Shown: one piece after another, positions 27,008-36,235 of the stretch | Layout of the letters: every line of letters starts with the position of its first letter | Position numbering within the stretch: the first letter of the stretch is position 1 | NCBI RefSeq assembly: GCF_019923745.1 | Contig: NZ_JAANOG010000006.1 | Coordinates: 4,716-68,715, forward strand | DNA: 64,000 bases | DNA from: Aquirufa aurantiipilula | Lineage (GTDB): Bacteria > Bacteroidota > Bacteroidia > Cytophagales > Spirosomataceae | Direction: 5' to 3' | Notes under the pieces: generated by a model | Database searches by the model: none | What the model was told of the DNA's origin: nothing | Seen by the model: only the letters and a program-made list of their open reading frames with translations | Made by a program: the position numbers and the translations under genes

Positions 27008-27805
27008 CTAAGACAATTGGAAATCTGGCTCTAATATAATCTTACCTTTGATCAAGCAGCGTTCGCCTTTTTTCGTAGCGAAATAGGCATTTCTACCGTG
27101 CAGAATACGATCATCATGGAAAAATGCAGCCTCACCGCGTTCTAGTTGAACTGGTAAAACTAAACCCGCATTGATCACGCGTGTCTCTAAAAATTGATGG
27201 AAATCTTCTACTAATTGCAGGGCCTCAGGGGTATTGTCTTTATCAACACAGAAATAATTCCAGTTAGCCAACCAACCTAATTCATCCTGATCTAAAATCT
27301 TTCGAACTTTCTTATGACCTGCCTTATCAAAATTCACAGTAATAGTCATCAAGCGCTCCAATAATGCGTCTTGCCCGTCAATTTTTAAGCAGTCTACCAA
27401 ATCTGGTAAATCAAAAAATGTAGTAGCTCCCCCACGAGCAGCGCGAGAAGTACAGTAGAAAAACTGCAAGGATTTTTCATCCCCTAATTCCACGTAAGAA
27501 TCATCTGTATGCAATGGTTGACGAGTATTACTACTTCTATAACGATCTGGAATAGCTGGATCATAACTGATGTCAATCCAACGGTTATCTTTTCTTTCTC
27601 CTGTAATCAAATCTTCATCCTCATTAAATGGAGTACCGATAGAATCTGCAAAATTGATGTAAAATTGCTCCAAAGGAATGGGCAAATTATAGCCTGCCAA
27701 ATGGATTACTTTATATTGCTTAACCGCTTCTGTTAATTCAGCAATGGTCTCTTGTTCGGTCGTAAAATTAATTTTCTTAAAGAATTCCATACGTAGGTTT
27801 TTCAA
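27008..27805 (-). CDS. TauD/TfdA-family Fe(II)/2-oxoglutarate dioxygenase
   Basis: 265 residues (an ATG at 27790 would remove 5 residues and is equally likely). The HxD motif is in QPLHTDDSYVELGD (about residue 97), the distal His in FFHDDRILHGRNAYF and the 2-oxoglutarate Arg in KKGERCLIKGKI. The family hydroxylates or oxidatively cleaves small organic substrates, for instance taurine-like or amino-acid-like molecules; specificity is not evident. It pairs in an operon with an aldo/keto reductase, suggesting oxidation followed by carbonyl reduction of one compound. Confidence 0.85.
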   Translation of the reverse strand: MKNLRMEFFKKINFTTEQETIAELTEAVKQYKVIHLAGYNLPIPLEQFYINFADSIGTPFNEDEDLITGERKDNRWIDISYDPAIPDRYRSSNTRQPLHTDDSYVELGDEKSLQFFYCTSRAARGGATTFFDLPDLVDCLKIDGQDALLERLMTITVNFDKAGHKKVRKILDQDELGWLANWNYFCVDKDNTPEALQLVEDFHQFLETRVINAGLVLPVQLERGEAAFFHDDRILHGRNAYFATKKGERCLIKGKIILEPDFQLS

Positions 27806-27916
27806 TTTTGATACAATAAGAACATTTTAATGATTCCAATTTCAAAGGTACAAAAATTTGTCAACTGACTTTTCCTGCTTTTATGAATTAATTATTAAGT
27901 GGTCAATAGAAACATA

Positions 27917-28765
27917 TTAAGGCCTAGGCCCTAAATCTCGGTAGCTAATAACCTGTATACCCAATTCGCGGATGGCATCTTTTACCTGCTGACTAGTAAA
28001 TACATCCGTAACACCTTGTCGGTCCATAGCCACGCCTTCATAGCCAATATGTGAAACAGCTTGTAATTCAGCATCGTCCATACCTGGATGATCAACAAAA
28101 CAATAGGTTTTGCCTGCTTGAAGTTTACGCAGCATTTGAATAAAACTAGCTATTTTTTGAGCTGATGTTTGATTCAGTCCAGCATAACTCGCCCGTTCAA
28201 AAGGGTATGTTGTATTATCGTATATCAAATGATATTCCTTGGCCAATTTTTTGGTCATTTCAATCACCTCTTCATTGATTCGGGAGCATCCCATGTGTGA
28301 AGAAAGGTGACTAATTCTGGGTATTTTTTTGATGGCCAACTCTATTTGAGCCCTAAATTCAGCTTCAATATCGGCAAGGGTAAACTTATTTTCGATTATC
28401 GCCAATCCAGGATAATTCTTATTGGCATACACCATGGGGAAAAAATAGCCATCGGGATCACGTAAACTTTTAGCTTCCGTTAAGGGCCGCCATTTTAACT
28501 TATCCCACTCACTAGTTATTGCCAAATGTATTCCCACATCTATATTGGGATGGTTTTGCAACATTTGCACTGCTTCTGGAAACCAAGGTGAAGGAACAAT
28601 TACTTCAATAGAAGATTGGATACCATTCAAAGAAGATTGCATCAAAGCCAAATTACCAGAGTGACTATAACCCATGTCATCCCCACGAACAATCAGTCGG
28701 GGTGCTTGGGGATTTTGAGCCCATGATTGAAATGCCCAAAAGAGCAGTAGCAAAACCTTTTTCAT
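27917..28765 (-). CDS. ChbG/YdjC-family carbohydrate deacetylase, exported
   Basis: 282 residues; signal peptide ends near QSWAQ. RLIVRGDDMGYSHSGN carries the metal-binding Asp pair, and ISHLSSHMGCSRINEE carries the metal-binding His. The family removes N- or O-acetyl groups from oligosaccharides; E. coli ChbG is cytoplasmic, while this one is exported. A paralogue lies in the SusCD locus at 42054-43136. Monocistronic; 111 bases to the TauD-like start. Confidence 0.8.
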   Translation of the reverse strand: MKKVLLLLFWAFQSWAQNPQAPRLIVRGDDMGYSHSGNLALMQSSLNGIQSSIEVIVPSPWFPEAVQMLQNHPNIDVGIHLAITSEWDKLKWRPLTEAKSLRDPDGYFFPMVYANKNYPGLAIIENKFTLADIEAEFRAQIELAIKKIPRISHLSSHMGCSRINEEVIEMTKKLAKEYHLIYDNTTYPFERASYAGLNQTSAQKIASFIQMLRKLQAGKTYCFVDHPGMDDAELQAVSHIGYEGVAMDRQGVTDVFTSQQVKDAIRELGIQVISYRDLGPRP

Positions 28766-28845
28766 TGGGTAAGGGATTTGTTCGAGGAAAATTGTTCAAG
28801 GAAAAATACCCAAAATTTGCGGACATTCGTATCTTGTTGCATAAA

Positions 28846-28853
28846 AACCTATT
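28846..28853 (+). promoter_or_regulatory. AACCTATT leader motif
   Basis: It lies 3 bases before the ATG of the lactonase-RidA gene. The same motif sits 3-8 bases before starts of seven other genes in the window; see the finding on leader motifs. Confidence 0.4.
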
Positions 28854-28856
28854 TCT

Positions 28857-30416
28857 ATGTTAAGTTCCATCTTCCTATTTGTAAGTACCTTATTCACCTT
28901 CGCTCCTTCAGATTCTACTCAATATCAATTAATCGTAGGTTCTTATACCAAAGCCAAAAACCCAGGGATCGAGGTGTTTGACCTAGACATAGCTACAGCC
29001 AAAACAAAGCCCAGCTACATCCGTGAAAACCCGAATGCGTCCTATCAAGCACTTTCTGCCGATGGAAATTTACTATATTCTGTATCCGAAGAAGGGGGTG
29101 GAAAATCTGCCATTAGTGCCTATGCTCGTAATGCCAACGGCACCTATACCAAATTAAATTCAAGCCCAACCGTAGGCGATGGACCCTGTTTTGTCAAATT
29201 CCACGAAGCCAGTAAAACCGTTTACGTGGCCAATTACGGAAGTGGCTCTCTCAATGTATTTAAAACCGAGGAAAATGGACGCTTGCTCCCTGCTTCTCAA
29301 TCATTTTTTTACAAAGGATCCAGTGTGGTAACAGGCCGACAAGACTCCCCGCATGCCCATATGGTAGCTATAGCACCTGATCAAAAAAGTTTGTACGTTC
29401 CCGATTTAGGATCGGACAAAATCCATTGGCATCCTATTTTGCCTGATGGGACATTGGCAGAAAATTATCAATCCATTGCGGTCAGCGCCGGTAACGGTCC
29501 ACGCCATATGATTTTTCATCCCAATGGAAATTTAGCTTATGTCATCAATGAACTGAATGGAACAGTGGATGTCTTTAAAATTAGTCCTCAAGGATTGGAC
29601 AAAATCCAAAACATTGTTTCTGATACAAGTACAAAAGTAGCCGTTAAAGCTAGTGCCGACATACATATTTCTCCCAATGGAAAATGGTTAATAAGTTCCA
29701 ATCGAATTACTAGTGACAACCTAGCTCTTTTTGCGATACAAACAGATGGAACATTGAAGTCCATGGGCTACCAATCTGTAGCCAAAATGCCAAGAAATTT
29801 CAGCTATGATCCCAGCGGAAAATGGTTATTTGTGGCAAGTCAAACCGAAAACAGAATTCAAGTTTTCTCTGTCAATCAGCAAACAGGTTTATTGACCGAT
29901 AGTAAACAAGATATCGCTGTGACGGCTCCAGTATGTCTGTTATTTATCAAGAAACCTGATAGCCCAGAAGAACGTTTACAAGCTTTAGGAATCACTTTAT
30001 TGAAACCGAGCACTCCTTTAGCGAATTATGTCAAATTTACGCGGACAGGAAATATCGCTTTTTTATCAGGTCATTTACCTGAGAAGGCAGAAGGCGGGTT
30101 TGTTTTAGGGAAACTAGGTAATAAACTCAGTGTAGAAGAGGGTCAAGCTGCCGCCAAATTGGCTGGAATTGCCTTGATATCCACTTTAAAAGGCCAATTG
30201 GGTGATTTACGTAGAGTTAAACGTATTTTGAAGGTAACGGGTTTTGTTAACTCTGATCCGAGTTTTACACAACAACCTGCGGTCATGAATGGATTTTCTG
30301 ATTTAATGGTGGCGGTTTTTGGAGATAAAGGAAAACATGCCCGCTCGGCGGTAGGAGTCAATGTCCTACCCAATAACGCAGCTGTAGAAGTAGAAATGGT
30401 GGTGGAACTTTATTAA
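28857..30416 (+). CDS. Lactonase-type beta-propeller fused to a RidA-family domain, exported
   Basis: 519 residues; hydrophobic N-terminus suggests export. Residues ~20-362 form a 6-phosphogluconolactonase-like seven-bladed propeller (QLIVGSYTKAKNPGIEVFDLD, GDGPCFVKFHEASKTVYVANYGSGSLNVF, SPHAHMVAIAPDQKSLYVPDLGSDKI, GNGPRHMIFHPNGNLAYVINELNGTVDVF). From ~370 to the end is a complete ~150-residue RidA/YjgF-like domain (SPEERLQALGITLLKP, GNIAFLSGHLP, GDLRRVKRILKVTGFVNSDPSFTQQPAVMNG, GKHARSAVGVNVLPNNAAVEVEMVVE). Lactonases open sugar lactones; this RidA subgroup is usually a free-standing enamine/imine-type deaminase relative. The join is in frame with no sign of assembly error. The substrate is unknown. 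It converges with, and overlaps by 4 bases, the next gene. Confidence 0.85.
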   Translation: MLSSIFLFVSTLFTFAPSDSTQYQLIVGSYTKAKNPGIEVFDLDIATAKTKPSYIRENPNASYQALSADGNLLYSVSEEGGGKSAISAYARNANGTYTKLNSSPTVGDGPCFVKFHEASKTVYVANYGSGSLNVFKTEENGRLLPASQSFFYKGSSVVTGRQDSPHAHMVAIAPDQKSLYVPDLGSDKIHWHPILPDGTLAENYQSIAVSAGNGPRHMIFHPNGNLAYVINELNGTVDVFKISPQGLDKIQNIVSDTSTKVAVKASADIHISPNGKWLISSNRITSDNLALFAIQTDGTLKSMGYQSVAKMPRNFSYDPSGKWLFVASQTENRIQVFSVNQQTGLLTDSKQDIAVTAPVCLLFIKKPDSPEERLQALGITLLKPSTPLANYVKFTRTGNIAFLSGHLPEKAEGGFVLGKLGNKLSVEEGQAAAKLAGIALISTLKGQLGDLRRVKRILKVTGFVNSDPSFTQQPAVMNGFSDLMVAVFGDKGKHARSAVGVNVLPNNAAVEVEMVVELY

Positions 30417-31234
30417 TAATCGGTTTTAATGCTAGAATCAAATGGCGCTTTTATTTGGTAGCCTAAATCTCCATCTCGTTGATTATCTAAAACGTCTAAA
30501 CCATATTGCAAGTCGCTCACAGAAGTACTGTTGAAAGTTCCAAAAATGCGATCCCAAATCGAGAATATATTTCCATAATTGGAATCAGTTTGAGGTCGAC
30601 TTAAGTGATGGTGTACCTTGTGCATATTCGGAGAAACAATCACAAAACTGATCATTGAATCTAGCCACAATGGTAGACGGATATTGGCATGATTGAATTG
30701 AGAAAGTACAACCGAGATACTTTGGTATACCATGACCAACCACATAGGAGCACCACAAACTAGCACGCCCAACATGGTGAACAATGCCCTAATAACACTC
30801 TCGCCTGGATGATGTCGATTGGCGGTGGTGGTATCCACCATGGTATCGGCATGATGCACCATGTGAAACTTCCACATCACTTTTACTTTATGTTCTACCC
30901 AATGCACAAAATAGGCCCCCACTAAATCCAAAAGCAATAATCCTACAATAAATTGCCCCCAAATCCCCATGGGAAACCATTGCAAAAATCCTATTTGATG
31001 GGAGATGGTCCAGTCGCTCAGCTGCACAATCCATAATGCAAAACCGAAATTAACCACAATGGTGGTAAAGGTAAATAATAGATTTATCCCGGCATGCTTC
31101 CATTTATTGTAGCGAAAGGTTACCAAAGGTATCACATATTCCAACAACCAAAAAAAGCTGATACCTCCCGCTAAAATCAGGGCACGATGGCTACTTGGAA
31201 TGTGATCAAAATAAGAAACAAGGCTTTCTAACAT
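30413..31234 (-). CDS. Sterol desaturase/fatty acid hydroxylase-family membrane protein
   Basis: 273 residues with about four membrane segments. The di-iron His clusters HWVEH, HMVHH and HKVHHH identify the fatty acid hydroxylase superfamily; these enzymes hydroxylate or desaturate lipid chains. A second, distinct member lies at 63207-63962. The lipid substrate is not known. The gene ends inside the stop region of the lactonase-RidA gene and appears monocistronic. Confidence 0.85.
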   Translation of the reverse strand: MLESLVSYFDHIPSSHRALILAGGISFFWLLEYVIPLVTFRYNKWKHAGINLLFTFTTIVVNFGFALWIVQLSDWTISHQIGFLQWFPMGIWGQFIVGLLLLDLVGAYFVHWVEHKVKVMWKFHMVHHADTMVDTTTANRHHPGESVIRALFTMLGVLVCGAPMWLVMVYQSISVVLSQFNHANIRLPLWLDSMISFVIVSPNMHKVHHHLSRPQTDSNYGNIFSIWDRIFGTFNSTSVSDLQYGLDVLDNQRDGDLGYQIKAPFDSSIKTDY

Positions 31235-31322
31235 AAGGCTGAGGTTTTGCTCAAATCAATGACAAATAATGTTAAAAAGCATCTCATTTCCAATACCTCA
31301 CACCTTTCAGCAGCGGGATTTT

Positions 31323-31949
31323 TTAGGTTAAAAAATGGTAGATTCCATAAGAAAGTAATAGACCAATTAGGGCCCAAAGTAAACCCGTGGATTTTCTTTT
31401 CTTTAAAAACAACAATAGGATTAAACCTGTGGCCGAAATGAATATCATAAAAATGGCAGAGATATCAATCACCCAGGCCCAAGATTTGCCTGTGTCTCTC
31501 CCTTTATGTAAATCGTTGATGACAGCCATCCAGCCCATGCGGGTTTCTGTTAGATCATAGGCACCCGTTTCTCGGTCAATGAACACATCAGCGGTATAGC
31601 CGGGACCTTGAAATGAAACCGAAATTTCGGCATCATCTATCCTGAAATCATTCAATTGTCCTTTAATTCCATGGGTATTTCTGAGGTGCTCCACTACTTC
31701 CAGTTTAGCTATTTTGGCCGTATCCGATTGATTCACCCAAGCTACATTCATTTTGGCTTTTTGCTCCTGAACATCGGATTTTTCAGGAAGCCATTCTTGA
31801 TGATTCAAGGTTAATCCGGTCACGGAAAAGAATAAGACAATTGCAAAGCTGAACATGGACAAATAAATGTGTAGCCAACGAGAGATTTCGGCTGTTGAGC
31901 GACGAAATTTACTTTGCTTGGGTTTTAATGTAGGATTAGGCTTACTCAT
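31323..31949 (-). CDS. PepSY-associated transmembrane protein
   Basis: 208 residues. A cytoplasmic basic N-terminus is followed by WLHIYLSMFSFAIVLFFSVTGLTLNH (TM1), a periplasmic PepSY-like domain (about 70-150, with FIDRETGAYDLTETRMGWMAVINDLHKGRDTGKSWAWV) and two further helices. PepSY membrane proteins carry electrons or help ferric-reductase-type reactions at the inner membrane. It follows the ApbE-DUF2271 gene by 61 bases, with a hairpin between. The neighbourhood suggests a role in periplasmic flavin or metal reduction. Confidence 0.8.
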   Translation of the reverse strand: MSKPNPTLKPKQSKFRRSTAEISRWLHIYLSMFSFAIVLFFSVTGLTLNHQEWLPEKSDVQEQKAKMNVAWVNQSDTAKIAKLEVVEHLRNTHGIKGQLNDFRIDDAEISVSFQGPGYTADVFIDRETGAYDLTETRMGWMAVINDLHKGRDTGKSWAWVIDISAIFMIFISATGLILLLFLKKRKSTGLLWALIGLLLSYGIYHFLT

Positions 31950-31959
31950 ATGCTTGGTT

Positions 31960-31988
31960 AAAAGAAGCCCATGAATGTATCATGGGCT
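31960..31988 (-). terminator. Hairpin between ApbE-like and PepSY genes
   Basis: AGCCCATGA (31966-31974) pairs perfectly with TCATGGGCT (31980-31988) around a 5-base loop. On the minus strand the stem is followed by TCTTTT, so it can terminate or attenuate transcription between the ApbE-DUF2271 gene and the PepSY gene. Confidence 0.6.
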
Positions 31989-32010
31989 CTCAATAAAAAT
32001 AGAATCTAAT

Positions 32011-33510
32011 TTATTTGGCTACATAAGTTAAAGAAGCACCTGTCACTTCCTCATTACCAGAAAGCGTTTGCTTTTGATCCTTACCATTGAAATTCATTTC
32101 TTGTTTCATCAATTGGTAAGTACCATGCTCACGAGCAGCCTCAATGTATACCGTATATTTTCCTTGTTTCACAAATTGCCCTGCATCATCTTTTCCATCC
32201 CACACCAAGGTGTATTCACCAGGTGATCGGGTAGCACTAGCTAATGAAGCTATATCAATCGCACTTTCTCTTTGTGCGGCATACCAAGAACGCAAATCTG
32301 GCAACCATCTTGGCTTATTAAACCATAAAGCAATACGTCTAATGGGTTTATGATTTTCATCTTCTACCCAAACAGCCACAAAAGGACGACGGAAGCGACC
32401 TTCAAAACTAGCCAATTCAAATTTAATTTGTAGCTCTTGCTTATCCGTCCACATTTTTTCCTTTTGATTAACCATCAAAATATTCGTACTCAAACTCGAA
32501 GGACGGAAATTGGGCGCATTAGAGGCCACAAGGTTGTTCCAATTGGGACTTGTATATTCTTCTCCCGACTTTGTCAAAATCAAATAATCGGTATCGGGAA
32601 TGGATGCTGCTAATTGTTGACTTTGTGCTGGACTCATTACCTGAAAGGCCGTAGAAAGTGCCCCGGCTGTTACTGCATCAGGATGTACGACAGTTGCACT
32701 TATGATTTCCGTAGCAGGCTGACCAGTCAAAGGATTCATCACATGAGAAAACCATTGCTTATTGATTTCAAAACCTCTTTGATAATCCCCTGAGGTAGCT
32801 ACAGCCTTATTTTCAACTAATATCTGAGTATGAGGAGCTGCATTTTCTGCAAAGTTACGTGGATCTTTAATCGAAATTTGATCTAGTCCATTTCCTTTAA
32901 CCAAGATATCGCCTCCGACATTTAATACAATTCCATGTACCCCCTCGGTAGCTAAAGCGATGTCTGCAGCTTTTTGCATAACATAGGATTTGGCAAAAGA
33001 ATGTAATCGTAAGGCCGCCTGACTGGTTCTAGCTATGCTCTGTTCTGCTTCATTAATTTCCCAATGCTTTTGCTGGGCTAGCTGTACCGCTGCTTGAATA
33101 TCCTCATCTTTGGGTATTTGATTTTCTACACTTGCTGCTTTCCATACTTGAGCAATTTCTTCAGCTGAGGCATTAATCAAACCACCTGTTTTTTCTTTCC
33201 AAGCATCAAACTGCTGAAGAACTTGGAATAAATCTTGAGATACTGGCTTAAATTCTCCTTGACTAGTCATCCATTGATTAAACTCAGTACTTGGATGATA
33301 AGTACCCAAAATTTGACTTAAGCGTTTTACCTCTGACAGTAAACTAGCTTCGGCCTTTTTGGCAGCGCCATAATGAGATGCGGCAATTTTAAGGTCTAAA
33401 GATGTTCCCAACAAATGATCCATTTGAGAAACATAAATACCTGAAGATTGAGTGGAAAGGAGTTGAGGTGAAGTAAGCGAAAGGGCCGCAAGGCCAAGGG
33501 ATCTTAACAT
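32011..33510 (-). CDS. FAD:protein FMN transferase (ApbE-like) fused to DUF2271
   Basis: 499 residues, beginning with a signal-like segment. Residues ~28-320 are ApbE-like: FNQWMTSQGEF, GGLINASAEEIAQVW, HSFAKSYVMQKAADIAL, VLNVGGDILVKG, AVATSGDYQRGFEI and HVMNPLTGQPA. Residues ~345-499 match DUF2271 (LQIKFELASFEGRFRRPFVAVWVEDENHKPIRRIALW, YTLVWDGKDDAGQFVKQGKYTVYIEAAREHG). ApbE attaches FMN covalently to Thr/Ser of periplasmic redox proteins, and DUF2271/PepSY neighbours are known partners of ApbE in flavin-based extracytoplasmic electron transfer. The end has TGAS (490-493), close to a flavinylation motif but perhaps by chance. Divergent from a TonB-dependent receptor. Confidence 0.8.
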   Translation of the reverse strand: MLRSLGLAALSLTSPQLLSTQSSGIYVSQMDHLLGTSLDLKIAASHYGAAKKAEASLLSEVKRLSQILGTYHPSTEFNQWMTSQGEFKPVSQDLFQVLQQFDAWKEKTGGLINASAEEIAQVWKAASVENQIPKDEDIQAAVQLAQQKHWEINEAEQSIARTSQAALRLHSFAKSYVMQKAADIALATEGVHGIVLNVGGDILVKGNGLDQISIKDPRNFAENAAPHTQILVENKAVATSGDYQRGFEINKQWFSHVMNPLTGQPATEIISATVVHPDAVTAGALSTAFQVMSPAQSQQLAASIPDTDYLILTKSGEEYTSPNWNNLVASNAPNFRPSSLSTNILMVNQKEKMWTDKQELQIKFELASFEGRFRRPFVAVWVEDENHKPIRRIALWFNKPRWLPDLRSWYAAQRESAIDIASLASATRSPGEYTLVWDGKDDAGQFVKQGKYTVYIEAAREHGTYQLMKQEMNFNGKDQKQTLSGNEEVTGASLTYVAK

Positions 33511-33754
33511 AAGCTATTTCATTAGGGTTTTAGATGTCGAAATTTAGATTTATTCCTTTGATAGCCGGTCAAATTATAGATAAACTACTCTTTTTTGTCT
33601 ACCCAAAGCAAAAATAATTCCTTTTCCTAAACGCGGGTCTGACCTGATTATTAAGTCGCTATCAGGATTTACGTTGTAATTAATCTCCATTTTGTCGATT
33701 TTTACTAAAATAAATACCTCTTAGACCCATATTCGGGTTGTCAATAAAATTACT

Positions 33755-36184
33755 ATGAAATTGAAACACCTCGTTCGCTTAAGCATTTTTCTTTCTTTCC
33801 TAAGTTTTCAAAGTATAGCCCAGGTAGGGCCAAAAGGTAAAATCAAAGGTCAAATCATTGAAAAAGAATCCAAAGCTCCTGTCCCGTTTTCCAGCATTCG
33901 CATATTTCAAGCAGGTGCTCAAAAATTAATCACTGGTGGAATTGGGGATGATAAAGGCCAATTTTCTACTGATGTAGTTTACGGAACCTACGATGTCGTG
34001 ATTGAAAGTGTGGGTTTTGAAACAATCCAACAAAAAGGCATCATCATCAATAAAGAAAATCATACTATCAATCTAGGCGTTTTAGAAGCCAAATCTTCGT
34101 CTAAAACATTGGAAGAAGTAACAGTGAAGGGTCAAAAAGCTTCTATGGAATTGGCTTTGGACAAGCGAATATTTAATGTTGGCACCGATTTAGCCAATCG
34201 CGGTGCGACAGCCTCTGAAATTTTAGGTAATCTGCCCTCTATTCAAGTGGATGGCGAAGGTGGGGTTAAGCTTCGTGGAAGCGACAATGTCCGTATTTTA
34301 ATTGATGGTAAACCGTCTACTTTGGTAGGTATCAGTGGTGCAGGCGGACTGCAGTCATTGCAAGGAAATTTAATTGAAAAGGTGGAAGTTATCACGAATC
34401 CTTCGGCACGGTATGAAGCAGAAGGTATGGCAGGAATCATCAATATTGTTTTGAAGAAAAATCAAAATCAGGGCTTTAATGGGGCTATAGAAACCACTAC
34501 GGGTTATCCTGAGAATTTCGGCGCTACAGCTATTGTTAACTACCGGAAAGACAAGTTAAACTTCTTTTTGAACTACGGTCTATTTTACCGTAGAACTCCA
34601 GGGAGAGGAAATATTTACCAGGAAGTTTATACCCCAGGACAAACTAATTATTTGCAACAAACCTCCCAAAATAATGTGAGAGGTATGGTGAATAATATAC
34701 GGGGTGGAGCTGATTATTTTTTCAATGAAAAAACGGTTTTAACCGGTTCATATATTTTCCGTAGAACCGATGTTCGTCGTATTTCGGATTTTCATTATTT
34801 GGACTACCAAAAAAGCTTGAGCAATTTATATAGCATCACTGATCGTCAACAAGATGAAAAAGAAGCAGAACCCAATTCCGAATATGCTCTAACATTCAAA
34901 AAGTCTTATGCTAGAAAAGGCAAAGAATTTACAGCTGATTTGCGCTATTTAGATTATTGGGAAAGTTCAGACCAATTATTTACCCAAGTGGGCAAAAGAC
35001 CCGATGGTAGTGCTTTTCCTGAGAATTCCAGAATACAAAAATCCATCAACGATGAAGCAGAACACCAGTGGATTTTACAAGCGGACTATGTAAATCCTGT
35101 GGGGAAAGATGGAAAAATAGAAACGGGTTTACGGACAAGTTTTCGGGATATGACCAATGATTATATTGTGACTCAAAAACAAGAAACAGGAGAGTTTACT
35201 GTAGTACCGGGATTACAAAACAATTTTGTTTATAATGAAAATATCACGGCAGCTTATGCCATTTGGGGTACTAAAATCAAGAAATTTTCCTATCAAGTAG
35301 GTATCCGTGGCGAGATGACAGACATTCGGACGGAGCTATTGCAAACGAAAGAGAAAAACCCAAGGAACTATGCCAATTTGTTTCCAAGTGCTCATTTTAC
35401 CTATTCTTTGTCGGCAGATAATTCATTCCAACTAGGCTATTCTAGACGGGTACGTAGACCTACTTACAATGAGTTAAGTCCATTTGTAACTTATTCTGAT
35501 AACCGAAATTTTTTCTCCGGTAATCCTAATTTAAATCCACAATTCACAGATGCATTTGATTTGGGCCATGTGAAATACTATGAAAATGGAAGTATCAGTT
35601 CATCCATTTACTACCGAAATACCGAAGGAAAAATAGATCGTATTCGTCAAGTAGATGCCAATGGGTTTTCAATTACTTTACCTCAAAACTTTAAAAGCGA
35701 AGTTTCCATGGGTGCCGAATTTACTGGATCTTCCAATGTAAGTAAGGCATGGAAAGCAGATTTGAGCATCAATATATTCCGAGCGAAAGCAGATGCCAGC
35801 AACATTGATCCCAACTATGTGAGCGATACTTATTCTTGGTTTGCCCGCCATACCTCTCGTTTCAAATTAGGAGGAGGCGTAGATGCCCAATTAAGAGCCA
35901 ATTATGAAGCTCCGCAAAATACACCTCAAGGTTCAAGAGGTTATATTGCTTGGATGGATTTATCGGCCAGTAAAGACATCATGAAAGGCAACGGTACCTT
36001 GACCTTGAATATCTTGGACGTTTTCAGTTCCAGAATCATGCGCTCGGAGACTCGAGGAACAGGCTTTTATACCAAATCTGAGTTTCAAGGTCGTTTGACG
36101 CAATTCAATTTAACTTTTAACTACAGAATCAAAACAACCAAACAAGCAGCTAAACAGCGTAGAAGTATGATGGATGAGGAGTAG
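33755..36184 (+). CDS. TonB-dependent receptor, outer-membrane beta-barrel family
   Basis: 809 residues; signal peptide ends near FQSIAQ. Residues ~27-110 form a carboxypeptidase-regulatory-like domain (IKGQIIEKESKAPVPFSSIRIF), followed by a plug (ILGNLPSIQVDGEGGVKLRGSDNVRILIDGKPS, EKVEVITNPSARYEAEGMAGIINIVLKK) and a C-terminal barrel rich in aromatic beta-strands. It belongs to the OMP_b-brl_3 type, which lacks a paired SusD. It imports a substrate through the outer membrane, powered by TonB. The divergent ApbE/PepSY genes suggest a metal or metal-chelate ligand, with reduction in the periplasm. A strong terminator follows. Confidence 0.85.
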   Translation: MKLKHLVRLSIFLSFLSFQSIAQVGPKGKIKGQIIEKESKAPVPFSSIRIFQAGAQKLITGGIGDDKGQFSTDVVYGTYDVVIESVGFETIQQKGIIINKENHTINLGVLEAKSSSKTLEEVTVKGQKASMELALDKRIFNVGTDLANRGATASEILGNLPSIQVDGEGGVKLRGSDNVRILIDGKPSTLVGISGAGGLQSLQGNLIEKVEVITNPSARYEAEGMAGIINIVLKKNQNQGFNGAIETTTGYPENFGATAIVNYRKDKLNFFLNYGLFYRRTPGRGNIYQEVYTPGQTNYLQQTSQNNVRGMVNNIRGGADYFFNEKTVLTGSYIFRRTDVRRISDFHYLDYQKSLSNLYSITDRQQDEKEAEPNSEYALTFKKSYARKGKEFTADLRYLDYWESSDQLFTQVGKRPDGSAFPENSRIQKSINDEAEHQWILQADYVNPVGKDGKIETGLRTSFRDMTNDYIVTQKQETGEFTVVPGLQNNFVYNENITAAYAIWGTKIKKFSYQVGIRGEMTDIRTELLQTKEKNPRNYANLFPSAHFTYSLSADNSFQLGYSRRVRRPTYNELSPFVTYSDNRNFFSGNPNLNPQFTDAFDLGHVKYYENGSISSSIYYRNTEGKIDRIRQVDANGFSITLPQNFKSEVSMGAEFTGSSNVSKAWKADLSINIFRAKADASNIDPNYVSDTYSWFARHTSRFKLGGGVDAQLRANYEAPQNTPQGSRGYIAWMDLSASKDIMKGNGTLTLNILDVFSSRIMRSETRGTGFYTKSEFQGRLTQFNLTFNYRIKTTKQAAKQRRSMMDEE

Positions 36185-36204
36185 AAATGAATTCAATATC
36201 TTTC

Positions 36205-36235
36205 AAAAAGCTCTAGAAATTTCTAGAGCTTTTTT
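36205..36235. terminator. Bidirectional terminator between convergent genes
   Basis: AAAAAGCTCTAGAAA is followed directly by its reverse complement with a T-run. It serves the receptor gene and overlaps the stop codon of the converging lipoprotein gene at 36234. Confidence 0.85.
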
